This document shows, piece after piece, positions 32,999-43,355 of a DNA stretch of 64,000 bases. Source of the DNA: Plasmopara viticola (taxonomy: Eukaryota; Oomycota; Peronosporomycetes; Peronosporales; Peronosporaceae); assembly GCA_001695595.3 (NCBI GenBank), contig MBPM02000046.1, forward strand, positions 310,001 through 374,000, read 5' to 3'. The translations under genes were made by a program, and so were the position numbers. The notes beneath the pieces were generated by a model. It made no database searches. It saw only the letters and a list, made by a program, of their open reading frames with translations, and was not told where the DNA came from. How positions within the stretch are numbered: position 1 is the stretch's first letter; every line of letters begins with the position of its first letter.

Positions 32999-35330
32999 AA
33001 GAATACAACCACAATGACTACATGAATAATTTTGATTCTTAATGATGGTATTTAAATGAAGTAAGCCCATATCATATACTCTGTTTTTAACTTTATCTTG
33101 GAATTTATATCCATTCATTTTATTATTAGGAAACTTGAACTCTTCCCCATGACTCTGTTTAATCGTTAAATCACTAAATGATGTTTGATACATGATTTTT
33201 TCAGCCAATCCAGGTAATGATAATTCATCAGTAAACATATCTAAATCATATCTTTTGTACAATTTTGCTTGTTCTTTATTAGCTGTTACAAATGGAGCTC
33301 CATCTAGAATATTATACCAAATGAGTAAATCTTTAATGTCTTCATTTGATATTGGTTCCAAATGAATTTGATTCGTTCATAATCATCATCAGAGATTTCA
33401 TTTAATCTTGATTTGAATGTGTCATTAAACGCTTCTTTGCTAGGTAGTCCTTCGCTTAATTTTTCAAATGAATCTAAGTAAGAATATGAAAAGATTCCTT
33501 TACCAAGCCCACATAAGCATCTGATTTTATCTTCACATTTACAATCTCCAGTATAAGCTTTTAGATAACTAGCATAAGAGCAAGGACTAAGGTAATTAAT
33601 AATATCTAAGAACTTAAATTACCAACAGTTAGACACATATAGCCAGTTGATCTGATTGATTTCGCCTTCTAATAGTCGATTAATGCTAAAACTCCTTTTT
33701 AATCAGATTCATATCATATTTACCGGAATTAAAACCAACTATAGGAACTACAGAACACATCTTACTCAAAGTTTTAAGATCATTATCGTATGATTTGATG
33801 AGATTATCAACATTTTCTCTAGTTCAATTTTTAGAGACTTTGATATCAGCTTTTCTTTGATTAATAGAGATAGTCAGAGGTTCAAACTTCTCAAGATTTG
33901 GTTTAGCGATTAATTCTTGTTTGATTAGCAATGTATCATAGAACTCTTTGATTAAATTAGTTGGATTTTCATTAATGAGACATATAATCTCATTTATTAA
34001 ACCATCATTGATTGATACTGAAATTGGAATGTGTTCATTATCAAACGTTGTCGATTTCCCTTTTTGGAGTCCTCTTTGACTAAGCACTTTCGAAATCATA
34101 TACAATGAATTCTGTTAGATAGTGGTCAATGCTTTTAATATCGGATTTGTTTAATAATCGTTTTATTGTGTTTTCATTTGGGATATAGGCTTTTGGTTCC
34201 TTGCAAGAACTATCTAATGTCTCATCCTGACATTTGTTCCTTTCATGGTTTTTATTTTTTCATAGTTTGAGAATATCATCTCACATTTCTCACATTTGAA
34301 TTTTGAACATAAATGATCAATATTCGTAATTAAAATGACATGTCCGTTATGATCTAAAATATTGATTAAATTGTCGAATTCTGCTGTTGATTCTCTAATA
34401 CGTTTAACTACTTCAGTGATTACATCCATTTGATACACTTCAAATCTAAGTTTAAATATTTGCTCTAATTCATCAAAATTATAGATATCAACTCCCGTGA
34501 ATTCCCTTAATAATTTAAATATATATGTAATCTTTTTGTATGGGAGCCGCTAACTTCCACCCAGTCTGCGATTATATAGAGCCCCTAACCCCAATACACA
34601 ACGGTGATTGGCTATAAATACCTCTATCGTGACAAAATATACAAAAGGCAGCTTTGCTCAAATCTACTGTCAATTTGAATGCACAATCTGCTGTAGTCAG
34701 AGAGAAATGAACTCATTTATTTGAGGACTATTAAAAGCATGTATTCTGACGCAGGCATGCGTCAATGACAAAATGCCTCCAAACAGTGTTAGCGTGCGCC
34801 TTGACACCACTGACATTACCCGTGGTTCACTTCCGTCAATGCTTCCAGCTCCTCGAGCTGCTGCGCAGTAATTCCAGGTGGCCACGTAAAGTGCTCCCAG
34901 TCAGCACCAGAACCCAGGGCATCAAGATTGACCGCGGGATGGGTTGATACAGACAGAGAGTAAGAGATGACGATACGATGCGCAATCTTTCAATTTGCGT
35001 TGAGGTTGCAGTCCTTAGATTTATTTTTGGGCAACTGTAGCCAATCATCGTTGTGTATCGGGGTTAGGGGCTCTATATAATCGCAGACTGGGTGGAAGTT
35101 AGCGAAAACTGGGTGGAAGTTAGCGGCTTCCTTTTGTATTCACAGTATGTTTTGAAAGTTATTCTAGCTAAAGAAACACAATCTCTAGGGTCTCTTTTCT
35201 CATTATTTAAATGATAACCGATACGATAAAACATACATTTCCCATCAGATTTAGGAAAATTAATCTTTGCTTGTAATTTCCTGATAACATCAGGCATTTG
35301 GCTATTTTTGGATCCGATTAACAAGTTATG
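32897..35330 (-). pseudogene. protein-primed family B DNA polymerase, broken
   Basis: Pieces in order: 35324-35140 (SKNSQMPDVIRKLQAKINF, SDGKCMFYRIGYH), interrupted by the 590-bp insertion; 34530-34214 (FKLLREFTGVDIYNFDELEQ, then HVILITNIDHLCSKFKCEKC with a C2H2-like finger); 34105-33824; and 33361-32990 (SLPGLAEKIMY, NNKMNGYKFQDKVKNR, NYSCSHCGCILHERC). The LITN..HLCSKF..C..C segment and the NGYK.QD..K.R..D block with a CxxC pair are features I associate with pPolB of Polinton-type elements. The catalytic DTDS/YxD motifs were not located. Stops and shifts throughout. Confidence 0.65.
34542..35131. mobile_element. 590-bp non-autonomous TIR transposon, nested in the polymerase gene
   Basis: Flanked by an 8-bp target duplication TTTTGTAT (34534-34541 and 35132-35139). 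The termini read GGGAGCCGCTAACTTCCACCC and, inverted, GGAAGCCGCTAACTTCCACCC. The inverted similarity extends about 70 bp each side (including 'tgcgattatatagagcccct' and 'aatacacaacg'). The right end has an extra 21-bp unit: GGGTGGAAGTTAGCG repeated with AAAACT between. No transposase. An 8-bp duplication with GG.. termini fits hAT-, Merlin- or P-like families; which one is open. Confidence 0.85.
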
Positions 35331-35733
35331 TTATTAAATGAAAGCTAACATTGAAATTATCTCTTTAACTTTTCATTGAGAGTCTGGTCTCGATATTTTA
35401 TCGCAGAAATCATTAGATCCCATTCTATCTAATAATGAATTTCTCATCCTCCGATCATTTACTTTAATCGGCTTATCAAATAGAGGTGATTAATGAAATT
35501 TTATCTCTTAAGCAAACTTGCAATTGAAAGTGTAGGCAGAGTCTTTGCCCAAACTACATCTTTATATTGTTATTTTATCTAATATGTGTAGCATGAATGG
35601 TAATTGTAATTAGACCTTTACGCCAGTAAATTGTTTAGATAATCCTGAAATACCATTCTTATTATAGTAAATAACTAATATTGATTAATTTTGATGAATG
35701 AAATTCCATCTCTTAATCACTATTAAAATTAAT

Positions 35734-36054
35734 TCAAACATATCCAAATTGGATAACAAATGAAAACGCTTTCGTTTGCTTATTGAATAGTGTTGCTAAC
35801 TTATTAACGAATTGTATTACCAATATTATTGAATCTATATGAAGTAAGAGCTTCATTCTTTTTTGCTTCATCTTCTGCTTCATCTTTTTTATCTTTTTAT
35901 CCTCTGCTTCAATTAGCTTATTAGAATTATATTGATTAGGCTTAATATAGTCAATGATATCCATCATATAGATAATAATCTTGTCTTCTGAATATTTGAT
36001 TATATTATCCTTAATATTAGTAAATCGTTGTTTTAAGCTTTGGAAGGAACCCAT
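35734..36054 (-). CDS. unidentified PLV-region protein, 106 aa
   Basis: Open from ATG 36054 (MGSFQSLKQRFTNIKDNIIK) to 35734. A Lys/Met-rich stretch in the middle (EDKKIKKMKQKMKQKRMK) is predicted helical and strongly basic, followed by a hydrophobic segment (LLLHIDSIILVIQFVNKLA). It could be a small DNA-binding or membrane-associated viral protein, but no family is recognised. AT-rich like the rest of the insertion. Spacer 35331-35733 shows nothing readable. Confidence 0.4.
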   Translation of the reverse strand: MGSFQSLKQRFTNIKDNIIKYSEDKIIIYMMDIIDYIKPNQYNSNKLIEAEDKKIKKMKQKMKQKRMKLLLHIDSIILVIQFVNKLATLFNKQTKAFSFVIQFGYV

Positions 36055-36181
36055 TGTATATTTATATTTTCACTTATAATTTATTACATTTTATATGAAA
36101 TATTGTATTTAAATGTTAATTAATTAATTAGTTGGATTAATTAGGATGATTTAGTTGAATTCTTGCTGTTAGATGAGTGTA

Positions 36182-36508
36182 ATGTAACGTAATGTATTAC
36201 GTTATCGCGTTGCCAAGTTATGCACGTGCTAGGCTCAGTCTGGCTAGTCCACGGCATAGAGTGGTGTCCGCATACGTCGGGTCTCGTTCGGCGGGCAGTG
36301 CAGCCAGCACCGAGGTCGTGAGGGTCTTCCATTATTTTGCTTAGCTCTGACTTGGTAAGAGCCCAGGTGGCGCCCGGTGCTGGAGACCGTCGCGTCGAGG
36401 GTGAGACTCGTTAGAGACCTGCAGATGCCCGAGAGCACCTGTCCGAAGCGCGCGAGCATTTAGTCCCCGCGCTTGGAAGGAGGGCGTCACCCCAACCTTT
36501 TCCAAGCG
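36182..36508 (-). repeat. SINE-like retroposon, copy 2 (full)
   Basis: A GC-rich unit bounded by 11-bp duplications AGATGAGTGTA (36171-36181 and 36509-36519). In element sense it starts CGCTTGGAAAAGGTTGGGGT and ends with an ATTAC-type tail (...acgtaatacattacgttacatt). It is inserted in AT-rich PLV sequence. No A/B boxes of a pol III promoter are obvious. A 71-codon frame starting MLARFGQVLSGICRS is conserved between copies only because the repeat is. Confidence 0.85.
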
Positions 36509-36719
36509 AGATGAGTGTATAAATTTGATATTAATTTAATGAATTTGGTTATTTAGATCCTTTTGATTGAGGTTTATTGTTGACTTAAATGGGACTAAAT
36601 CTTTGAATTATGTATATATATTAGTTGACAATTAAATACTCCGGTGGAAGGGGTCAGTATATACCACTAACGCGTCTTGCATTAATCTGATATTTACTCA
36701 TGCGACATGAAGTTGACAC

Positions 36720-38070
36720 GTGGCGAGAGTTCCGGACATGAGGCCGCATCTGACTGTGCAGGCTATGCGTTTAATCGGATCTAAACCCGGAGTTAAGAAC
36801 ATCATTTCTACGATGACCAAAGCTGGTGCAACTAGTCAAATTGTCCTTGCTACACTTCATCAAGACGATCCGGCCTGTATTGTAAAAGGATGCCGTCAAC
36901 GCAAGACAAAAGGTGTTAATCTTACTGCAACTATTTTATAGGGGCTGTTCTTACAAATAGTGTCGAATTCGCCAGGAAAAAAATGAAATGTCGAATAGCC
37001 GAAGTCCAATTAAAGGGTTGCTAGGCCATTCGGAAGCAGTTAAGATGTACAATAAAGCTAGGATGTGCACAAAACATAGGCTCCGATGATTGTTCAGTGT
37101 GACAAATACAGCTCTTTTCGTGACGCGAACCTTCTGTGCAAACATTAATTCCAGTCATCGATCCAAAAAATAAAAGTAATGAGTACACCTGACAGGGTCT
37201 CTCCAATGGCTATAAAGGAAAGCTTATGTTGTGTTTTTTTTCAATTTAAATACAGAATGGCCTTACTACACATTGTTTGCATAACGCCATTACACCAAAC
37301 GATCTCGCTACCTTTTGGTGTCTTGACTGGTTTCGATTGTTTTCGCTCGATGTTTATTTGGCGAATATTGCAAATAGTGGTGACATTGCCGGACTCATCG
37401 ATTTTGATTTGCCTTTGGCTTATATCCAAGGAAAATGCAAGGGCGATATACAACAAGGAACAACAACGAAGCATTTTCAAAACTATAGTTGAGCTCGTAT
37501 AACTGGATCATTAAAGACAATTACGAAGATAGATGGGTCAGTAATCAAGAAACTGTCATCACAACGTTGCCAGCACGAGCATACGGTCACCCTAGAGTAG
37601 ATGAAAGTCATGTTCTTCTTAGACAGTAAATTGCGATCGCAACGTCTGACCTTAATGATCAAAATTGCTGCTCGCCGGTAAATCACAGCGAGTCGAATTA
37701 AGTCAAAGCTTGCCAAAGAAAAGCTCAGCGTGTCAGTTTGCTTGCGAGCAGCATTTTGGTCAGGCGTCGTCTGAAAGGTGTCATCGCACGCGTTAATTAC
37801 GGTAAAGCTGCATTATGTTTTGGATTCCCCCCTTGTGCATGCCGGAATGCTTTTTTAAGGACCGTAGACCTCCCGTTCGAGCACAAGTTTCGCCGCAGAT
37901 TAGACGCCGATTTTCCGCTAGCTTTTTCGGATTGTCATCACCGCTGGTGGCTATGGCAACCGCAAACAATAGTCCTTCCATAGCTGCCACCTCCTACGTT
38001 CCAAGAGAAATTTGGCAAAGCTGGTGCGGCGCCATGCGTAAATATTACTTCATCAAAAAAAGGCAATAAA
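36720..38070 (+). pseudogene. MULE-family transposase remnant
   Basis: The 73-aa frame 36720-36941 reads MRPHLTVQAMRLIGSKPGVK and TSQIVLATLHQDDPACIVKG, resembling the helix-rich segment before the catalytic domain in MuDR/MULE transposases. Downstream, broken frames give LLGHSEAVKMYNKARMC (compare 'FAHPEAV' before the first catalytic Asp). At 37815-37870 a piece resembles the SWIM-type 'GIPC.H' block. Frames are interrupted many times. The assignment is pattern-based. Confidence 0.5.
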
Positions 38071-38895
38071 CATATCATGCATTTATACGATTAGCTCAGC
38101 AGTCCAGGAATCGAGTACTGTACAAAATCGTGGTTGCCCTGTGGGTTTTGTTGCACAGAACTCCACGCGCCGAGAGCTATCTTAATTCAAGCATGCTGCA
38201 GCATCACAAAGCTCGCAAGCGAAATAAAAGTGCCGTAATTGCTCCCGAGAAAATGGACACATCGAGCGAACATGTCCATAGACATCAGCATCCCAATAAC
38301 TGCATAACTTTTACAACAATTCGTAAGAGGATTGACCTTAGGTGGTCGCATGTGCTATTCTCTGTTGGCGTGACTAGAAGCGGGCAATGCCAGCCAAACT
38401 CTCTTTTAATGTCTTCACATCAAAAGAGAGTCTGGTTGGTATGCAAGGTAATAGATGGCGCGTATTCAGGTCGGATCATAGCACAACAATGACAATTACG
38501 TGAATAGTTGCCTGAGATATTAGTATTGGCAGGAATGTCTCCCGGCAATTATTAGTTCAGAGAAAATATCGGTGACTGAAGATACGATGCTGTACTTTCA
38601 TTTTTCAGCATGAAAAGAGTGGGGTGTAGCTATGGGTGCTCCCTGTTTTGTTCAATAAAAAAAACGTAATACATAGGGCTGTAAAGTTAGCGTAGTATCA
38701 GTCGAATAATGAAGACCAGTTAGTTCATCTTTTATCAATACTTTATCAGTTCGCATCAAGATTATAACATAAAAAAAGTATTTGTTTTCCATTAGTATTA
38801 CTATAATCTAATACACCTTCTTCTTGGTGTGAATTATTGTTCTCGCAAACAGCATTCTCTAATAGTATTGTTATTCGATCAAAATATCCATCTAT
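38071..38895. other. spacer with a repeat end
   Basis: No convincing gene; a 120-codon frame at 38130-38492 is unlike anything recognised. The part 38510-38670 is shared with 45585-45760 ('ggcagga(a)t.gtct.ccggc', 'gtggctgaaga(c/t)acga.gctgt', 'ggggtgtagct'). This marks the end of a further dispersed repeat, perhaps that of the MULE-like element. Confidence 0.4.
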
Positions 38896-38907
38896 ATCTC
38901 CTATAAA

Positions 38908-39227
38908 CGCTTGGAAAAGGTTGGGGTGACGCCCTCATTCCAAGCGCGGGGGCTAAATGCTCGCGCGCTTCGGGCAGGTGCTCTCGGGCATCTGCAGGTC
39001 TCTAACGAGCCTCACCCTCGACGCGACGGTCTCCAGCACCGGGCGCCACCTGGGCTCTTACCAAGTCAGAGATAAACAAGATAATGGAAGACCCTCACGA
39101 CCTCGGTGCTGGCTGCACTGCCCGCCGAACGAGACTCGACGTATGCTGACACCACTCTATGCCGTGGACTAGCCAGACTGAGTCTAGCACGTGCATAACT
39201 TTGCAACGCGACAACGTAATACATTAC
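38908..39227 (+). repeat. SINE-like retroposon, copy 3 (full)
   Basis: 320 bp bounded by 12-bp duplications ATCTCCTATAAA (38896-38907 and 39228-39239). Starts CGCTTGGAAAAGGTTGGGGT and ends ...CGTAATACATTAC. Closely similar to copies 2 and 4. Confidence 0.9.
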
Positions 39228-39334
39228 ATCTCCTATAAAAAAGAAATATCTCTAAAATCTATTTGCTTTTTTAAAGAGCAAAGTAAGCGAGGACTTATAA
39301 ACCCGTCCTATCCTTTTTGCATCTTTTACCCAAA

Positions 39335-39600
39335 AATCATCGAATGAGTTTACTGCTTTACTCTGCTATCTATGCAGTAAGCACCTTTATCCTGCTGTCA
39401 TACTCAGCAAGCATGCCCTCGAAATTAATGATGAATCTCTCCTCTTTTGAAGCTACCAAATCACGATATTTTTTTGTGGATAGTAACTTCCGTACGTGTG
39501 ATTTATTGAGGATACGGACAGTCCATAACGTCCATGCTTTCGATATTTCTTTCTGTTAGTGATGTTTCATTTGCTTTGCTACCTTATGATCTACATCTGA
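39335..39600 (-). pseudogene. unidentified coding remnant shared with 47.96-48.17 kb
   Basis: The minus strand (39560-39350) translates as ISKAWTLWTVRILNKSHVRK, STKKYRDLVASKEERFI and EGMLAEYDSRIKVLTA. At 47960-48170 the plus strand gives a decayed relative (RILN, HVEYGNRIEVLTA). The reading is about 65 residues without a stop here. No family recognised; likely part of an old transposase or duplicated gene. Confidence 0.4.
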
Positions 39601-39757
39601 AGAGGTTGCTTACTTGAAATTTATGAAACCATAACACCTAAATGAAATAACATACGGTGGCATGGTATGGGATTTTAAGTGCCTTATCTGATATACGTGG
39701 ACTGTCGCAGCATTGATTACATGGTGTACCTTCGCGCAAAGGAGTGGCGGTGTTGTA

Positions 39758-40073
39758 TAATGTAATGTAATGTATTACGTTATCGTGTTGCCAAGTTATG
39801 CACGTGCTAGGCTCAGTCTGGCTAGTCCACGGCATAGAGTGGTGTCCGCATACGTCGGGTCTCGTTCGGCGGGCAGTGCAGCCAGCACCGAGGCCGTGAG
39901 GGTCTTCCATTATTTTGCTTAGCTCTGACTTGGTAAGAGCCCAGGTGGCGCCCGGTGCTGGAGACCGTCGCGTCGAGGGTGAGACTCGTTAAAGACCTGC
40001 AGATGCCCGAGAGCACCTGCCCGAAGCGCGCGAGCATTTAGCCCCCGCGCTTGGAAGGAGGGCGTCACCCCAA
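39758..40073 (-). repeat. SINE-like retroposon, copy 4
   Basis: Bounded by 11-bp duplications GCGGTGTTGTA (39747-39757 and 40074-40084). The 5' end (element sense) starts TTGGGGTGACG, so it lacks the first ~11 bases of copies 2 and 3. The tail reads (ATTAC)n: ATTACATTACATTA. It lies in opposite orientation to copy 3, about 530 bp away. Confidence 0.9.
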
Positions 40074-40089
40074 GCGGTGTTGTAAACTC

Positions 40090-40684
40090 TCAAGAAAGTA
40101 CTTGCAGCTCGTCTATGCATGGCGCGAAGTTAGTAATAGTCACTTACAGTAATCTGCCCACTGTACATGAAAAGAATGATGTTACTAGCAGGACTTAAAA
40201 CGACTCGAGGGCGCTGGCCTTGTCGAAAACTCAAGCAGACTTCGTCCGAATACGCAGGGAGCAGCGTCAACTTCGCTGCAATAATGGCCCTTTGGTCTTT
40301 ACTCACTACACTTGAAAAGCAAACTTGACCGCGTCATTGCTCGAGCTGCGGTCAAAAGCTTTTTTTTTAGAGACTCGCTTGCTTCAACTTGATACATTCG
40401 ACGGATTCCATTTTCGCCTGGACCTATAAAGTAGTATTAATGAACATTACGAGAACAAAGGCTCGTGAAGAGTACAATAAATACGTGGCATACTTTTGTC
40501 AATAGCGATCGATAGCATTAAGAATGTCTCGAATACGATTCAACTGGTTTTGATAAACTCAAACAGGTTAAGGGACCGGAACATATACCACGAGGGAAGG
40601 AAATTGTGTGGGTCAAATTGGGTGCAAAACAAATATGTATTTAACTCAGTCAACAAGACGCTCACTACGGCAATCTCCGTTAAA
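40090..40684. repeat. effector 3'-flanking block, copy B
   Basis: No gene. Matches 8010-8525, 49150-49470 and 63240-63420: 'ctgtacatgaaaag', 'gggcgctggccttgtcgaaaa', 'cgcctggacc', 'tacgtggcatac'. Part of the duplicated effector unit. Confidence 0.6.
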
Positions 40685-41065
40685 TCAAACGGCATTTTCA
40701 TATATCGTTGGCATTTTGGGATCCTTGCGATTCCGTGGTCCTGCAGCAGCTATTTTAGGAGCATTGGGGTCCGCTGGCGTCGCAGCAGCTTTCTTGGGAG
40801 TTTGCCTAGCTCTTGAAAGCCTCTTTTTTCGAAACATCTTTAACGCAGCTCTCGTGGCCAAAGCTTTCGTTTTCGCCCTCAAATTTAGCTTAGAACGGCC
40901 TTTGGGCACTTTAAAGCCGGGCAACTTGATCCTTTCTTCGTCTTCGTCAGCTTCCTCTTGAAGTCCTCTTCGAAGGTGCTGAGAGCCTTGACCGGCGTCC
41001 ACGATACATCGGCCGGTGGCCAGAAATGTCGTTAGAATGAGCACGAAAAGAAACAATCGACGCAT
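40685..41065 (-). CDS. secreted RxLR-type (QHLR/DEER) effector 2
   Basis: 126 aa from the ATG at 41065; an in-frame ATG 26 codons upstream would spoil the signal peptide, and the paralogues agree with 41065. Signal peptide MRRLFLFVLILTTFLATGRC, then QHLRRGLQEEADEDEER (QHLR followed by DEER), then a basic, probably unstructured tail (KLNLRAKTKALATRAALKMF, FRKKRLSRARQTPKKAAAT). The basic clusters could act as nuclear localisation signals in a host cell; that is inference. Closest relatives are effectors 3 and 4 over the first ~90 residues, but the C-terminus differs. Confidence 0.9.
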   Translation of the reverse strand: MRRLFLFVLILTTFLATGRCIVDAGQGSQHLRRGLQEEADEDEERIKLPGFKVPKGRSKLNLRAKTKALATRAALKMFRKKRLSRARQTPKKAAATPADPNAPKIAAAGPRNRKDPKMPTIYENAV

Positions 41066-41084
41066 GGTTCGCCACTTGTAGTGC

Positions 41085-41100
41085 AAATAGAAGAGTGAGC
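41085..41100 (-). promoter_or_regulatory. Inr+FPR-like core promoter of effector 2
   Basis: Minus-strand GCTCACTCTTCTATTT, matching the oomycete consensus GCTCATTYYNCAWTTT at 14 of 16 positions and identical to the sites before effectors 3 and 4. It ends 19 bp before the ATG. Confidence 0.65.
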
Positions 41101-42480
41101 TCATGTTCATCAGACGCGTCTTATACGTGTAGTATTCAACCATTACTAATATAGAGTAGTAGGCTATCTGTGATTAATATAAATGAGTGCTATATTGTTA
41201 TCTATCTAAGATGTAGAGTTGCTGCGAAAATCGTGCGTAAAATAGCGAGGCATCGTAAACATATACGCATTTGCACGACGCGTGCAATGCGAGCGTACAT
41301 TCGGAAAATCGTTTTTTAATGAGGATAAAAAGAGACTGGGGAAATGGGTCTTTTTGAAAAGTAGTTTCTTAATCTAATAAGATTAGCCGAGATAGCTGAA
41401 AGCTTAGAACTAGCTCATGGGCAAGGTTGCGGCATACAATGAAAAAATGCATTCTTTACAGGGGATAGACTAGTTCTTGACAGAGAAACATAGATTATGG
41501 TGTCACTCAGCGTTGCACCGGCAATAGGTCAAATCGCAAACCGTCAACTTGCCGATTTGGACGCGGCGTGGCGACAAGGAGCCCGTAGAGGAGATCGTAC
41601 ACCAACGTGCTAGAATCGGTGGGGACAATACATGATGTAATGACGCTAGGGCACGCAACTAAGGACGTATATTGTCCAAGGGTCATTATATAGACATTGT
41701 GAATCAACATTTAGAGCCACACCTGGCGCAACATGCTGAGGCCGTATTTCGTCCCTTAATGTATCAACCAATGATTTCTTTTTTGCGAAGCCATGCCAAA
41801 ACATCACCTTTATAGAACATATAGTTCACACGAAATAATGTGCAATATGGTGCTATTAACATCAGCAATTTCATCCACTAACCTGCAATATAAGTGCGAC
41901 CAGAAAAGCACCAAAGTGCAGTCTTCATATACGCCATGTAGCGATATGGACAGCCGCACGGTGAATAAAAGGCACAGACGAGCAAAACGAGTGCGACTCA
42001 AGTATATGGTCATGCTATGGCTGGACCAGCTTCCGCCTGACAGAATGTCGAACTAATGCTGCGCATCCGACTTGTCGATCACAATGTACGTGCTGTTACA
42101 CTTAAGAAATTTCGTGCCTTCATCACTTTGCAGCGCCGTCTCATTAAATGCAAAAGCTTCTCCACGTAGCTTACACTGCAATTATCTGTGACCACTGAAA
42201 ACGATTGGAAAAGTACTCTCATTCGAGAAACAACGACCGCAGCTCCTCCTTCTTACCGACAGAGTGGTGCAAAGTGTCAGCTCGAGGCTGTGCGAATTGT
42301 CCTTGTCGTAATTCGAGCCGAGGTGAAGGAGCATGTGCACGTGCCTTTGCAGCCGGGAAAGCTTCTCAAGCGTTTAGCTGATTGTGTGGAAGCTTGAGAG
42401 CATCCAAATCGTGCTGCTGCTGTTGCGCCTACCAGAATTGAAATAAATTACACTGTTCAATCGTGCTTAATTGCTACTGT
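41101..42480. repeat. effector 5'-flanking block, copy B
   Basis: Duplicated upstream region (compare 8933-10225 and 43885-44990). It contains 'gacgcggcgtggcgacaaggagcc' near 41560, 'gccgcacggtgaataaaa' near 41951 and, at 42215-42310, the segment around 'cgagaaacaacgaccgcagctcctcc' that recurs inverted at 46320-46380. Short frames here are not genes. Confidence 0.65.
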
Positions 42481-43099
42481 ACACGTGCATCTGACGATTA
42501 TAGTAACTTTTTCGACGTTAAGCGCGTCTGTTCTTACGGAAACTTTTCACTATCATGTTATTTTGTTGAAGTAGACCCGGTAGTCCAATTTACCATTACA
42601 GCCTGCAAGTAGTGCTTCGACCTCAAAATCATATGCTTAAAAGCATGTCGTGGCTTTTAAGATTATTCAAATATTTAAAAATAAATTAAAGAAAGTGGGA
42701 TACACATTTTTTTTGTCTTTGGTCTTGCTCAGTGAATACTCTACCATCGAGCTATCTATCAAGCCATTTCAATACATTTTATCTATTAAGGCTAAATTAA
42801 GGTGCTTTTTATAAAAATCACCCATTGCTACACCATGGCATTTAATGGTACAGCTTTGGTATTTACTATATATTTTACATCAATTTATTAGAATCTATCA
42901 TCTTATAATACATCTATGAGCTTATTTCTCTTCTATCCCTCATTTTTACTATACTATTCTCTCTCATTAATTACCTTAAATATATATTACTCACTAAATT
43001 ATAACTGATAATCTCCTCCGAGGTCACATTCTAGGCGCGAGACGTCTTGTATATGAGCAAAACTTCGTGCAGCAAGGCAGACACAGAGAAGAAAATATG
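42481..43099. other. AT-rich spacer, no gene
   Basis: Very AT-rich 42650-43000 (for example 'aaatatttaaaaataaattaaag'). Nothing recognised except 43060-43180, which resembles 10510-10650. Confidence 0.4.
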
Positions 43100-43355
43100 T
43101 TAATCACTACTGTCGTTTGAAAGCATGGCATTGCCTTCCCTTTCGTTCGAAGCTGTGGTGGAGTGCCAAACTTCGGGGCTACTACACGATAGGTGCAAAA
43201 AGTTGAATAAGACTTTACCTTTTTTGATAAAATTCAAGTTAGGATGTGCACATCTCAAAAAAAAGTAAGAAAAAAAGGAGTTGATATATATGCTTTCCAA
43301 CTTGAAAGGAAAACGTCACTAAGGCTTACGCCATTGAAGTGGATACGCGCTCTGT

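Larger units (their letters stand above)
28250..36640. mobile_element. endogenous Polinton-like virus (PLV), decayed
   Basis: AT-rich block sharply different from its flanks. It carries viral morphogenesis and replication genes in frameshifted form: minor structural protein (-), GIY-YIG nuclease (+), major capsid protein (-), adenain-like protease (+), fibre/S74 protein (-), ATPase Walker A stub (+), protein-primed family B DNA polymerase (-) and an unidentified terminal protein (-). This gene set is that of Polinton/Maverick-type elements and Polinton-like viruses. No terminal inverted repeats or integrase were found, so the ends are uncertain. Two younger elements interrupt it (34542-35131 and 36182-36508). 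Confidence 0.85.

Noticed and set aside
28250..36640. Search for CRISPR arrays, rRNA genes and a tyrosine or DDE integrase in the viral block
   Set aside because: None seen; the integrase may be lost or of an unrecognised type.
36244..40037. 71-codon frame MLARFGQVLSGICRS... conserved in three retroposon copies
   Set aside because: Conserved because the copies are nearly identical DNA; it overlaps a non-coding repeat, has no domain, and the fourth copy breaks it.
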